This document shows positions 1 to 7,119 of a DNA stretch of 14,537 bases, one piece after another. Source of the stretch: JAVBPP01 sp031549535 (lineage in GTDB: Bacteria; Bacillota; Clostridia; Oscillospirales; Acutalibacteraceae); assembly GCA_031549535.1 (NCBI GenBank), contig JAVBPP010000085.1:1-14537 (forward strand), in the 5' to 3' direction. The notes under the pieces were generated by a model. That model was not told the DNA's origin, did not search any database, and saw nothing but the letters and a program-made list of their open reading frames with translations. How positions within the stretch are numbered: the first letter of the stretch is position 1; each line of letters starts with the position of its first letter. Position numbers and translations under genes: made by a program.

Positions 1-1
1 C

Positions 2-397
2 ATTTACGGCATGACCGGCGGCCAGATGGCACCGACCTCCCTGCCCAAACAAATTACACAGACCTCGCCCTATGGGCGCGATGTTGCAACGCAAGGGTAT
101 CCCATCCGCGTCTGCGAGCTGCTGCGTGAGTTGGACGGCACCGCTTATGCGGAGCGTGTCACGGTGGACAGTGTAAAGAATATCACCAAGGCGAAAAAGG
201 CAATCCGCAAGGCCTTTGATTTGCAGATGGCGGGAAAGGGCTTTACCATTGTTGAAGTGCTTTCTACCTGCCCGACAAACTGGGGGCTTTCCCCGTTGGA
301 ATCCATCAACTGGATGCGTGAAAACATGTTGCCCTACTACCCCTTGGGCGTATACAAGGATAAAACACAGGAAGCACAAGGAGGGGAAAGCGAATGA
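2..397 (+). CDS. 2-oxoacid:ferredoxin oxidoreductase, beta (TPP-binding) subunit, 5'-truncated
   Basis: This is the C-terminal part of the thiamine-pyrophosphate-binding beta subunit of a CoA-dependent 2-oxoacid:ferredoxin oxidoreductase, which decarboxylates a 2-oxoacid to its acyl-CoA and reduces ferredoxin. The reading frame is already open at base 2, giving IYGMTGGQMAPTS, a typical segment next to the TPP site. The tail has the family pattern STCPTNWGLSP followed by NWMRENMLPYYPLGVYKD. This resembles the branched-chain (ketoisovalerate) or 2-oxoglutarate type more than the pyruvate type, but the substrate cannot be fixed from this fragment. The start lies outside the window. Its stop overlaps the next start (ATGA at 394-397), so it is coupled to the gamma subunit. 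The alpha subunit and a small ferredoxin-like subunit are expected upstream. Confidence 0.88.
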   Translation: MYGMTGGQMAPTSLPKQITQTSPYGRDVATQGYPIRVCELLRELDGTAYAERVTVDSVKNITKAKKAIRKAFDLQMAGKGFTIVEVLSTCPTNWGLSPLESINWMRENMLPYYPLGVYKDKTQEAQGGESE

Positions 398-927
398 AAG
401 ATATGCAGGCTATTTTTTCAGGTTTCGGCGGCCAAGGCGTTTTGTTCATGGGCAAAGCGGTTGCCTACGCCGGGCTGATGCAGGAAAAACAGGTGACCTG
501 GCTGCCTTCCTACGGGCCCGAGATGCGTGGCGGCGCAGCAAACAGCAGTGTATGTATTTCAGATACGGCGGTACATTCCCCGCTGGTGAATAAGCCGAAC
601 GTCCTCATTGTGATGAACCTGCCCTCATTCGATAAATACATTAGCACTGTTGTGCCCGGCGGAATTGCGATTGTGGATAGCTCCCTGATTGACAAGAAAG
701 TCGAGCGCGAAGACATTACAGTGTATTATGTTCCGGCCTCCGCCCTTGCGGGGGAGCACAAGCTGCAGGGTCTTGCAAACATCATTTTGTTGGGCAAACT
801 GCTTGCCGTAACGGAATTTTGCAGCATGGACGTCATGCAAAAAACCATAGAAAAAATTGTCCCGCCGCGCAAACAGCATTTAGTGGAAAAAAATATGGAT
901 GCCATCCGTTTGGGCGCGAAAAGCTAA
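394..927 (+). CDS. 2-oxoacid:ferredoxin oxidoreductase, gamma subunit
   Basis: The 177-residue product is the gamma subunit of the same 2-oxoacid:ferredoxin oxidoreductase, the usual length for a stand-alone POR/KOR gamma domain. Visible family signatures are FSGFGGQGVLFMGK near the N terminus (residues about 8-21), the segment WLPSYGPEMRGGAANSSV (about 36-53) and the later NIILLGKL. The start ATG at 394 overlaps the upstream stop, and the GGAGGGG at about 380-386 is a well-placed ribosome binding site. It is the last gene of its operon, with a strong stem-loop 16 bases after the stop. The substrate class (branched-chain 2-oxoacid or 2-oxoglutarate) is inferred only from similarity of the pair. 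Confidence 0.9.
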   Translation: MKDMQAIFSGFGGQGVLFMGKAVAYAGLMQEKQVTWLPSYGPEMRGGAANSSVCISDTAVHSPLVNKPNVLIVMNLPSFDKYISTVVPGGIAIVDSSLIDKKVEREDITVYYVPASALAGEHKLQGLANIILLGKLLAVTEFCSMDVMQKTIEKIVPPRKQHLVEKNMDAIRLGAKS

Positions 928-942
928 CATAACATTAGAATT

Positions 943-977
943 TTGAGGTTGGCGCTGTGCAGCAGCGTCAACCTCAA
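943..977. terminator. Stem-loop terminator shared by two convergent genes
   Basis: TTGAGGTTGGCGCTG (943-957) pairs with CAGCGTCAACCTCAA (963-977), giving a 15-bp stem with a single G.U pair and a 5-base loop. It lies between the end of the oxoacid oxidoreductase operon (stop at 927) and the convergent BofC-like gene, whose stop codon (974-976) sits in the 3' arm. There is no long T tract on the plus side (CTTGTAT), so intrinsic termination may be moderate. The symmetry suits a bidirectional terminator. Confidence 0.7.
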
Positions 978-1285
978 CTTGTATAGTCCTCGATTAGCCT
1001 TTGCAGCTCGGCGGCAGAATTCGCTTTTATACCGCTGCGGATTTTTGCGATATCCGCCTCCGGCAGACTTTCTGTAAAAATCGGAAAAACCTCTAAAGGC
1101 ATCTCGTCATTTCCTGCAAAAACTGCAATCTGCCCTTGGTAATCCCGCATGGTATAGAAATACGCCAGTGTGGTTTGTAAGGCGTCCGCTGCTTTTTGAG
1201 GAGCTTCTTTTTCTGTAAACAAAAATACGGCTGCGCATACCGTACCAAACAGAGCAAAGGAAAACATGCGTATGTTTCGTTTCAT
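974..1285 (-). CDS. Small exported BofC C-terminal-domain-like protein
   Basis: The product has 103 residues. Its N terminus is basic and then hydrophobic (MKRNIRMFSFALFGTVCAAVFLF), consistent with a signal peptide or membrane anchor. The mature part carries the pattern TMRDYQGQIAVF, then PLEVFPIFTESLPEADI, then a C-terminal LIEDYTS. I recognise this arrangement from small clostridial proteins annotated as BofC C-terminal-domain proteins. In Bacillus, BofC is a forespore-secreted protein that modulates the SpoIVB protease and so the SigK checkpoint. This copy is shorter than Bacillus BofC and seems to hold only the C-terminal domain. The ribosome binding site is weak: AGGGAG lies about 14 bases before the ATG. 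A role in sporulation is an inference. An alternative start at Met7 cannot be excluded. Confidence 0.6.
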   Translation of the reverse strand: MKRNIRMFSFALFGTVCAAVFLFTEKEAPQKAADALQTTLAYFYTMRDYQGQIAVFAGNDEMPLEVFPIFTESLPEADIAKIRSGIKANSAAELQRLIEDYTS

Positions 1286-1317
1286 ATCTTTTAGTATCGC
1301 TCCCTGTTTCTTTTGGT

Positions 1318-1347
1318 TAGTTTACCTCTATATCTTGTGTTTATACA
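1318..1347 (-). promoter_or_regulatory. Possible forespore (SigG-like) promoter of the BofC-like gene
   Basis: Read on the minus strand, TGTATA (1347-1342) is followed after 17 bases by TAAACTA (1324-1318). The first element fits the SigG -35 pattern GHATR; the second matches 5 of 7 positions of CATWMTA. It would start transcription about 25 bases before the gene. The match is imperfect and the region is AT-rich, so this is a candidate only. Confidence 0.28.
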
Positions 1348-1408
1348 AAATGTAAACGCAAAGCATAACATTATTTTCCAAATAGGAAATATAAAAAGGG
1401 AAGTATTG

Positions 1409-1417
1409 TGGTATAAT
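1409..1417 (+). promoter_or_regulatory. Extended -10 promoter for the PBP1A-pyrimidine block
   Basis: TGGTATAAT is a consensus -10 hexamer (1412-1417) preceded by the extended -10 TG. No convincing -35 is seen 17 bases upstream, where the sequence is simply AT-rich. A start near 1421-1424 gives a leader of only about 22-25 bases before the PBP start, too short for an attenuator or riboswitch. It is the only clear vegetative promoter seen ahead of the long block running to 12708. Confidence 0.65.
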
Positions 1418-1445
1418 AGGACGCTGAAAAGGAGGCATCCCGGAT

Positions 1446-3737
1446 ATGGCTTCAAAACCGACTGCAGCAATGCAGAAACCAAATAACAAAAAGACAAAGA
1501 AAAAAAAGCGGGGCAGAAAAATTGCAAGGCGCCTGCTTTATACCTTTCTGACCTTTTGCACCATTGGCCTGCTGACCTCTGTTATCGTCAGCGCCTATGT
1601 GGTGCAGAATGTGGTAAGTTATGTCAACCAGGAGAGCTCTGTGATTGACCTGGACTACGAAAAATCCAAGCAGAGTCAAACCTCGTTCATCTACGCCTAT
1701 GATAAAAACAAAAAGCCGGTTGAGTTGGCGCGTCTGCACGGCACAGAAAACCGCGTCTGGGTAGAGTTTGCAAATATTCCGGAAAACCTGCGCAACGCCG
1801 CGATTGCCATTGAAGATAAGCGCTTTCAAGAACATCATGGCGTAGACTGGATTCGCACTATCAGCGCGTTTACCAAGTATTCATTTTCCCAAGGCGGTTC
1901 CACAATTACGCAACAGCTCATTAAGAACCTGACAAACGAGAAGGACGTTACCCTCGTGCGCAAGTTCAATGAAATCCGCATAGCGTTGAATTTAGAGAAA
2001 CACTATAATAAAGATACTATTTTGGAAGCGTACCTCAACACGCTTTATTTGGGCAACGGTTGCTATGGTGTCCGCACAGCCGCGGAGACTTATTTTGGCA
2101 AGGATATTACAAAACTGAATCTGGCAGAATGCGCAACACTTGTGGTTATTACGCAAAAACCCTCTGCCTATGACCCCTTCCGGAACCCGAAGGATAATAA
2201 AGAGCGGCAGGAACGCTGCCTGGGCTACATGTTGGAGCAGGGCTTTATTTCGCAGGAAGAGCACGATAAAGCCGTTGCTTATAAGCTGGTTTTCACCAAC
2301 AGCTCCAACTATAAGCCGGATCCGAGTAAAAAGATTTCCAGCGTCAAAGACAATGACAAAATCAATAGCTTTTATGTGGACTTTGTCATTGAATCCGTCA
2401 TCAAAGATCTGATGGAAGAATATGGCTGGACGAAAACCATGGCGACGGATAAGATGTATTACGGCGGCCTGCGTATTTACGCGGCCGTGGATTTGGGTAT
2501 ACAGGCCAAGCTGGACGATGTTTATGTCAACCGGAAAAGCAGCCTGTACGCCAGCGTTGATACGGCAAAAAATCCTGCCGTCCAATCCGGTATGACGATT
2601 ATGGATTATCAAGGGCGCGTTGTTGCCATAGTGGGGAAGGCCGGTAAAAAAACCTTGAACCGCAGCTTGAACCGAGCGCTTTCCTACCGCCAACCAGGTT
2701 CCACAATCAAGCCGCTTTCCACCTACGCGCCCGCCATTGAGCTGGGGCAAATCAAGTGGAACAGCTATGAAAAGAACTACGCACTGTTTGCGCTGCCGAA
2801 CGGGAAGCTGTTTCCGCAGAACGTGGACGGCACGCCGGGCACAGGGGCGATGGTCAGCATGCCGCAGGCGATTCAGAAGTCCTACAACACGGTTCCTGCC
2901 CGTATTATTCAGAAAATGGGCCGTCAGGAATCCTTTGACTTTCTACGCGATAAGTTTCATTTTGAAAATTTGGATGAGCGCCGCGATGTAGATTATTCAC
3001 CGCTTGCAACAGGCTCTCTCACAAATGGCACAAATACCCTAGAAATGGCCGCAGCCTATGCCGCGTTCGGCAACAACGGTAAATACTATAAGCCCTATTG
3101 CTACTATCAAGTGCTGGACGGCTCCAAGAACGACGAGGTTTTGCTGGAGGGCAAAAGTAAGCCGGAACAGATACTCAGGCCCGCAACCGCGGACATTATG
3201 CAAGAGCTGTTGAAAACAGTTGACCGCACGACGCATGGCGTTTCTACACCAAGCTTGAATCGTTTCGAAGTCATGGCAAAGACCGGGACAACGAATGACA
3301 AAAAAGATCGCTGGTTCTGTACGGGCTCACCCTATTATGTCAGCGCAACCTGGTATGGCTATGACAAGCCAAAAACGATAGAAACCAGCTATAACCCTGC
3401 CGCACGTATTGCTTTGACTGTGCAGGAGAGCGTGCATAAGGACCTTGAACTGAAAAAGTTTAAGAAGAGCGAGGAATCCGTGCAGCGCAAAATTTGCTCC
3501 TCTTCCAGCCTGTTGGCCGGGAAAAACTGCACAGCCACTACCACCGGCTGGTTTGATAAAGATAGGTTGCCGGGCACCTGCTCCCGCTGCACGGCAGCCC
3601 CGCCGCCAACGTCTGCAGCAGCGGGCGGAACACAGGCGAACCCAATTCAAAACGCGGTTTCCAACGCAGCTGATGCCGTAAGCAATGCCGTGGAACAGGG
3701 CAGGCAAATAATAGACGCTTTGAAGCCGAATGATTGA
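1446..3737 (+). CDS. ponA: Class A penicillin-binding protein (PBP1A, bifunctional transglycosylase/transpeptidase)
   Basis: This bifunctional peptidoglycan synthase polymerises glycan strands and cross-links them outside the membrane. The 763-residue product starts with a Lys/Arg-rich cytoplasmic tail and one membrane segment (about 29-58). The GT51 glycosyltransferase domain follows, with EDKRF (catalytic Glu123), GGSTITQQL (150-158), RKFNE (172-176) and LEAYLNTLYLG. The transpeptidase domain has the serine nucleophile in STIK (Ser419, Lys422), SYN (479-481) and KTGT (612-615). All catalytic motifs are present, so it should be active. The tail carries four cysteines followed by a Pro/Ala-rich, then Ala/Asn-rich low-complexity segment. 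AAAAGGAGG (1427-1435) lies 10 bases before the ATG. It begins the collinear block; pyrC follows after 16 bases. Confidence 0.95.
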   Translation: MASKPTAAMQKPNNKKTKKKKRGRKIARRLLYTFLTFCTIGLLTSVIVSAYVVQNVVSYVNQESSVIDLDYEKSKQSQTSFIYAYDKNKKPVELARLHGTENRVWVEFANIPENLRNAAIAIEDKRFQEHHGVDWIRTISAFTKYSFSQGGSTITQQLIKNLTNEKDVTLVRKFNEIRIALNLEKHYNKDTILEAYLNTLYLGNGCYGVRTAAETYFGKDITKLNLAECATLVVITQKPSAYDPFRNPKDNKERQERCLGYMLEQGFISQEEHDKAVAYKLVFTNSSNYKPDPSKKISSVKDNDKINSFYVDFVIESVIKDLMEEYGWTKTMATDKMYYGGLRIYAAVDLGIQAKLDDVYVNRKSSLYASVDTAKNPAVQSGMTIMDYQGRVVAIVGKAGKKTLNRSLNRALSYRQPGSTIKPLSTYAPAIELGQIKWNSYEKNYALFALPNGKLFPQNVDGTPGTGAMVSMPQAIQKSYNTVPARIIQKMGRQESFDFLRDKFHFENLDERRDVDYSPLATGSLTNGTNTLEMAAAYAAFGNNGKYYKPYCYYQVLDGSKNDEVLLEGKSKPEQILRPATADIMQELLKTVDRTTHGVSTPSLNRFEVMAKTGTTNDKKDRWFCTGSPYYVSATWYGYDKPKTIETSYNPAARIALTVQESVHKDLELKKFKKSEESVQRKICSSSSLLAGKNCTATTTGWFDKDRLPGTCSRCTAAPPPTSAAAGGTQANPIQNAVSNAADAVSNAVEQGRQIIDALKPND

Positions 3738-3753
3738 TAAAGGTAACACGGAA

Positions 3754-5031
3754 ATGAAACGCATACTGATTCAAAACGCTCGCGTTATTGACCCTGCCGC
3801 GCAGTTGGACGCGCACTTGGATATCTTGGTGCGGGACGGATGCGTTGCGCTTCTTGCGCCGCAGTTAGAGGCCGATGCGGATGTTCGCATCAATGCCGCC
3901 GGCTATGTTGCCGCCCCCGGATTGATTGATTTGCATGTGCATCTGCGTGACCCGGGGCAAACAGAAAAAGAGGATTTACACTCCGCCTGCTGCGCTGCAG
4001 CCGCGGGCGGGGTGACAACGCTCGTTGCCATGCCCAATACAGCACCTGCGATGGATAGTTGTGAAGTATTGACGGAGTTTCTGCGGCGAGCGGCGGGTAT
4101 GCCGCTGCATATCTTGCAGGCTGCCGCAATTTCCAAGGGCTTGGGTTCCGCTCAGGCTGTGGATTTTACCGCGCTCGCTCAAGCGGGCGCAGCTGCTTTT
4201 TCTGACGACGGCAGACCTGTGGAAAATACGCTTCTTTTGCTGCGGGCTTATCAAGCGGCGGCGGCGCACAGCCTGCCTGTTTTGGCGCACTGTGAAGATG
4301 CACTGCTTGCCGGAACAGGTATTGTGAACGAAGCCATTGCGGCGGAACTGGGCGTTCCCGGTATTCCGGCCGCCGCGGAGGATGTGGGAACGGCAAGGGA
4401 AATAGCGCTCGCTATGGCCTACCACCTCCCGGTGCATATCTGCCATGTCAGCACACGCGGCTCGGTCGCCCTTATCCGGGCGGCAAAACAGGCGGGCGCA
4501 CCCGTTACGGCGGAAACCGCGCCGCATTATATTTCCTTTGACGAAACCGTGCTGCGGTCCAAGGACGCCAACTTCCGCATGAATCCGCCCCTGCGCGGCA
4601 GGGAGGACAGGGAGGCCTTGATTCAAGGCCTGCAGGATGGTACGCTGGACGCTATTGCAACCGACCACGCGCCGCACACAGCGGAGCAGAAAGCGGATTT
4701 TAATACTGCGCCGAACGGCGTAATCGGGATGGAAACCTCCCTTGCAGCCTGTCTAACGGATTTAGTGAATCCCGGTCACCTCACCCTAGCGCAGCTCTTG
4801 CAATGCATGAGCACGAACCCCGCGCGGATTCTAAAGCGCAATGCCGGAACACTGCGCGAGGGCTGCTGCGCGGATATTGTACTGTTCGACCCAGATGAGG
4901 CTTGGACAGTTGACCCCGCAAAGCTGCATGGAAAATCTCGAAACACCCCTTACGCGGGGCGGCAGCTCACGGGGAAGGTAAAATTAACCATAGCAAAAGG
5001 TGAAATCATCTATTCTGATACAGAGAGGTAA
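3754..5031 (+). CDS. pyrC: Dihydroorotase, type I
   Basis: Dihydroorotase cyclises N-carbamoyl-aspartate to dihydroorotate, step 3 of de novo UMP synthesis, in the cytoplasm. The 425-residue length and sequence fit the bacterial type I amidohydrolases. Metal and catalytic residues visible: HVHLRDPG (His61, His63, Arg65), MPNTAP, SDDG (Asp151, bridging ligand in type I enzymes), HCED (His179), CHVST (His231) and TDHAPH (Asp304). All appear intact. I chose the ATG at 3754 because AAAGG (3739-3743) lies 10 bases upstream and the protein then starts MKRILIQNARVID. The frame extends to another ATG at 3730, but that overlaps the PBP end and lacks a ribosome binding site. Its stop overlaps the upstream pyrF ATG (TAATG at 5029). 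Confidence 0.96.
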   Translation: MKRILIQNARVIDPAAQLDAHLDILVRDGCVALLAPQLEADADVRINAAGYVAAPGLIDLHVHLRDPGQTEKEDLHSACCAAAAGGVTTLVAMPNTAPAMDSCEVLTEFLRRAAGMPLHILQAAAISKGLGSAQAVDFTALAQAGAAAFSDDGRPVENTLLLLRAYQAAAAHSLPVLAHCEDALLAGTGIVNEAIAAELGVPGIPAAAEDVGTAREIALAMAYHLPVHICHVSTRGSVALIRAAKQAGAPVTAETAPHYISFDETVLRSKDANFRMNPPLRGREDREALIQGLQDGTLDAIATDHAPHTAEQKADFNTAPNGVIGMETSLAACLTDLVNPGHLTLAQLLQCMSTNPARILKRNAGTLREGCCADIVLFDPDEAWTVDPAKLHGKSRNTPYAGRQLTGKVKLTIAKGEIIYSDTER

Positions 5032-5036
5032 TGACT

Positions 5037-5966
5037 ATGTCTTTTGACAGATTATTGCAAGCAATTGCACAAAAACAAGCTTCTGTCGTTGTTGGGCTTG
5101 ACCCCATGCTCAGCTATGTACCGCAGGGCATGCGCCAGCAGGCCTTTTCACAGCAGGGGGAGACGTTCGAAGCCGCTTCACAGGCAATTTTGGAATTTAA
5201 CAAGGGTATCATTGACGCCGTTCATGATTTGGTGCCGGCAGTGAAACCGCAATATGCTTATTACGAACAATACGGCTGGCAGGGCATGCGCGCCCTGCAG
5301 GAAACAATTGCTTATGCCAAGGCTCACGGCCTGTTTGTCATTGCAGACGGGAAACGCAATGATATCGGCTCCACCATGGAGGCCTATGCCGCCGCGCATC
5401 TTGGAAAAACCGCACTGGAGAGCAAGTCGGAAGCCGCCTTTGATGCAGATGCCTTAACGGTAAACGGCTACTTGGGAACAGACGGCATTGCGCCGCTGCT
5501 GCAGGCCTGTAAGGAGCAGGATAAGGGCATATTTGTGCTGTGCAAAACGAGCAACCCATCCTCGGGAGAGTTGCAGGATTTGTTGCTCGGTGACATGCCG
5601 GTGTATGCCAAAATGGGCGAACTCTGTGAACGCTGGGGCGAAGAGGCTTGCGGGCAATACGGCTACAGCGCAGTTGGCGCGGTGGTAGGCGCAACCTATC
5701 CGGCGCAGCTGCGCGAACTGCGCGGGAGCATGCCGAGAACCATGTTTTTAATCCCCGGCTACGGTGCGCAGGGGGGAAAGCCGGAGGATATTGCGCTGGC
5801 GTTTGATCAAAACGGCTGCGGTGCCATTGTCAATTCCTCCCGCGCGATACTCTGCGCTTATCAGAAAGGCGGCTATACGCCGCAGCAGTATCAGGAAGCG
5901 GCACGCGCGGAAACCCAGCATATGATTGCGCAGCTGCAGGCCTATATTCCGAAAATTAAGCTTTGA
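5037..5966 (+). CDS. pyrF: Orotidine 5'-phosphate decarboxylase (long, type 2 form)
   Basis: OMP decarboxylase converts orotidine 5'-phosphate to UMP, the last step of the pathway. The 309-residue protein is the longer bacterial form (about 270-310 residues). It has VVVGLDP near the N terminus, the catalytic DGKRND (Asp104, Lys106, Asp109), VNGYLG, CKTSNPSS, and the phosphate-binding end IPGYGAQGG and NSSRAI. It is complete. Start choice: GAGAGG (5023-5028) is 8 bases before the ATG at 5037 but only 2 bases before the in-frame ATG at 5031, so 5037 (MSFDRLLQ) is favoured. It follows pyrC without a gap and precedes carA by 25 bases. Confidence 0.95.
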   Translation: MSFDRLLQAIAQKQASVVVGLDPMLSYVPQGMRQQAFSQQGETFEAASQAILEFNKGIIDAVHDLVPAVKPQYAYYEQYGWQGMRALQETIAYAKAHGLFVIADGKRNDIGSTMEAYAAAHLGKTALESKSEAAFDADALTVNGYLGTDGIAPLLQACKEQDKGIFVLCKTSNPSSGELQDLLLGDMPVYAKMGELCERWGEEACGQYGYSAVGAVVGATYPAQLRELRGSMPRTMFLIPGYGAQGGKPEDIALAFDQNGCGAIVNSSRAILCAYQKGGYTPQQYQEAARAETQHMIAQLQAYIPKIKL

Positions 5967-5991
5967 TATTAGAGTTGAGGTGCACAGACAC

Positions 5992-7119
5992 ATGGCGGAA
6001 AACAGCAGGGCAAGAGCCTATCTGGTGCTAGAAAACGGCACAGTATTCCCCGGCGTTGCGCTCGGTGCAGACGGTGAAACCATCGGTGAGGTGGTGTTCA
6101 ACACTTGTGAGGCCTCTTACCAGTCGGTTTTGCAAGACCCCAGCTATTATGGGCAGCTGATTGCCCAAACCTTTCCCTTGGTAGGCAATCGGGGTGTGTA
6201 TGAAGAACAGGCTCCTGTCACCGGCGAACAAACCAGTATCCGCGCCAACGGCTATATTGTGCGTGAGTGGTGCAACACCCCTTCGGAGTTGGATTTTGGA
6301 CTAACGCTGGATGAATACCTGCGTAAACAAAGCATCGTTGGCATCAGCGGCATTGACACGCGCCGCTTGACCCGCTGCCTGCGCGGCAAGGGTTATTGCA
6401 AGGGCGCCATTACACAGTCCCTAAATCACTTTGATGATTTGCTCACGCGCATTGCCGCTTTTTCAGTGTCCGGCGCGGTCGCCGATGTATCCGTGAAGCA
6501 GGCACTTTATGTTACTGCTGACCATGCGAAATACCATGTGGTGATTCCGGACTTCGGCTTTCCGCGCGCCATGCTGACAAGTTTGCTGCGGCGCGGGTGC
6601 AACGTGACAATTGTCCCCGCCGAAACGAGCGCGGATGAAATAAAAAGTCGAAATCCGGATGGTATCCTGCTGCCGGACGGCCCTGCCGACCCGGATGACA
6701 ACCCAAAGATTCTACGCAATATCAAGGCGATGACAGCGCTGCAGTGCCCTATACTGGGCATTGGCGTTGGCCACCAGATGCTTGCCCTCGCGGCGGGCGG
6801 AATTGTTGGCGAAATGCCGCAGGGGCATCGCGGTTCCAACCAGCCCGTTCGGGTAGTGGGCAGTGACAGGGTGCTCGTCACCATGCAAAACCACGCCTAT
6901 GACGTAGCGGACGGCAGTCTGTCGACCGATGAGGCCGTTGTTACCATGCGCAATACGAATGATGATTCCGTTGAGGGGCTGCGTTACCTCGGATTCCCGG
7001 GTATCTCGGTTCAGTTTGTGCCGCAGGATGACGCGCTTTATTGCGACACCGCCTTTGTTTGGGATGACTTTATCGCCTTAATGCAGCACAGTGGGGAGGG
7101 GGATGTGCATGTCGGATAA
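5992..7119 (+). CDS. carA: Carbamoyl phosphate synthetase small-subunit homologue lacking the glutaminase triad
   Basis: CarA normally hydrolyses glutamine and passes ammonia to CarB. The 375-residue length is normal, and both the N-terminal CarA domain (GEVVFNT, LQDPSYYGQ, SGIDTRRLTR) and the class I glutamine amidotransferase domain are recognisable. The active site is not conserved. The nucleophile motif GICLGHQ reads GIGVGHQ (Gly258 replaces Cys; codon GGC at 6763). The HPE that supplies the other two triad residues reads VPQ (Val343, Gln345; 7018-7026). The oxyanion-side NGPGDP is DGPADP. The frame is uninterrupted. GAGG (5977-5980) lies 11 bases before the ATG; an upstream in-frame ATG at 5926 is buried in pyrF. 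It overlaps carB by 11 bases. It cannot be a standard glutaminase. An ammonia-dependent role would need an active CarB, which this is not expected to be. Confidence 0.92.
   Translation: MAENSRARAYLVLENGTVFPGVALGADGETIGEVVFNTCEASYQSVLQDPSYYGQLIAQTFPLVGNRGVYEEQAPVTGEQTSIRANGYIVREWCNTPSELDFGLTLDEYLRKQSIVGISGIDTRRLTRCLRGKGYCKGAITQSLNHFDDLLTRIAAFSVSGAVADVSVKQALYVTADHAKYHVVIPDFGFPRAMLTSLLRRGCNVTIVPAETSADEIKSRNPDGILLPDGPADPDDNPKILRNIKAMTALQCPILGIGVGHQMLALAAGGIVGEMPQGHRGSNQPVRVVGSDRVLVTMQNHAYDVADGSLSTDEAVVTMRNTNDDSVEGLRYLGFPGISVQFVPQDDALYCDTAFVWDDFIALMQHSGEGDVHVG

Noticed and set aside
1992..2750. 252-codon open frame on the minus strand opposite PBP1A
   Set aside because: The plus strand encodes conserved PBP1A domains throughout; the antisense frame has no recognisable domain or ribosome binding site.
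3976..4677. 233-codon open frame on the minus strand opposite pyrC
   Set aside because: It is a shadow of the GC-rich pyrC sequence, with Cys/Arg-rich composition and no family features.
5926..5991. Upstream in-frame ATG extending CarA by 22 residues
   Set aside because: It lies inside pyrF with no ribosome binding site of its own; the ATG at 5992 has GAGG upstream and gives the normal CarA N terminus.
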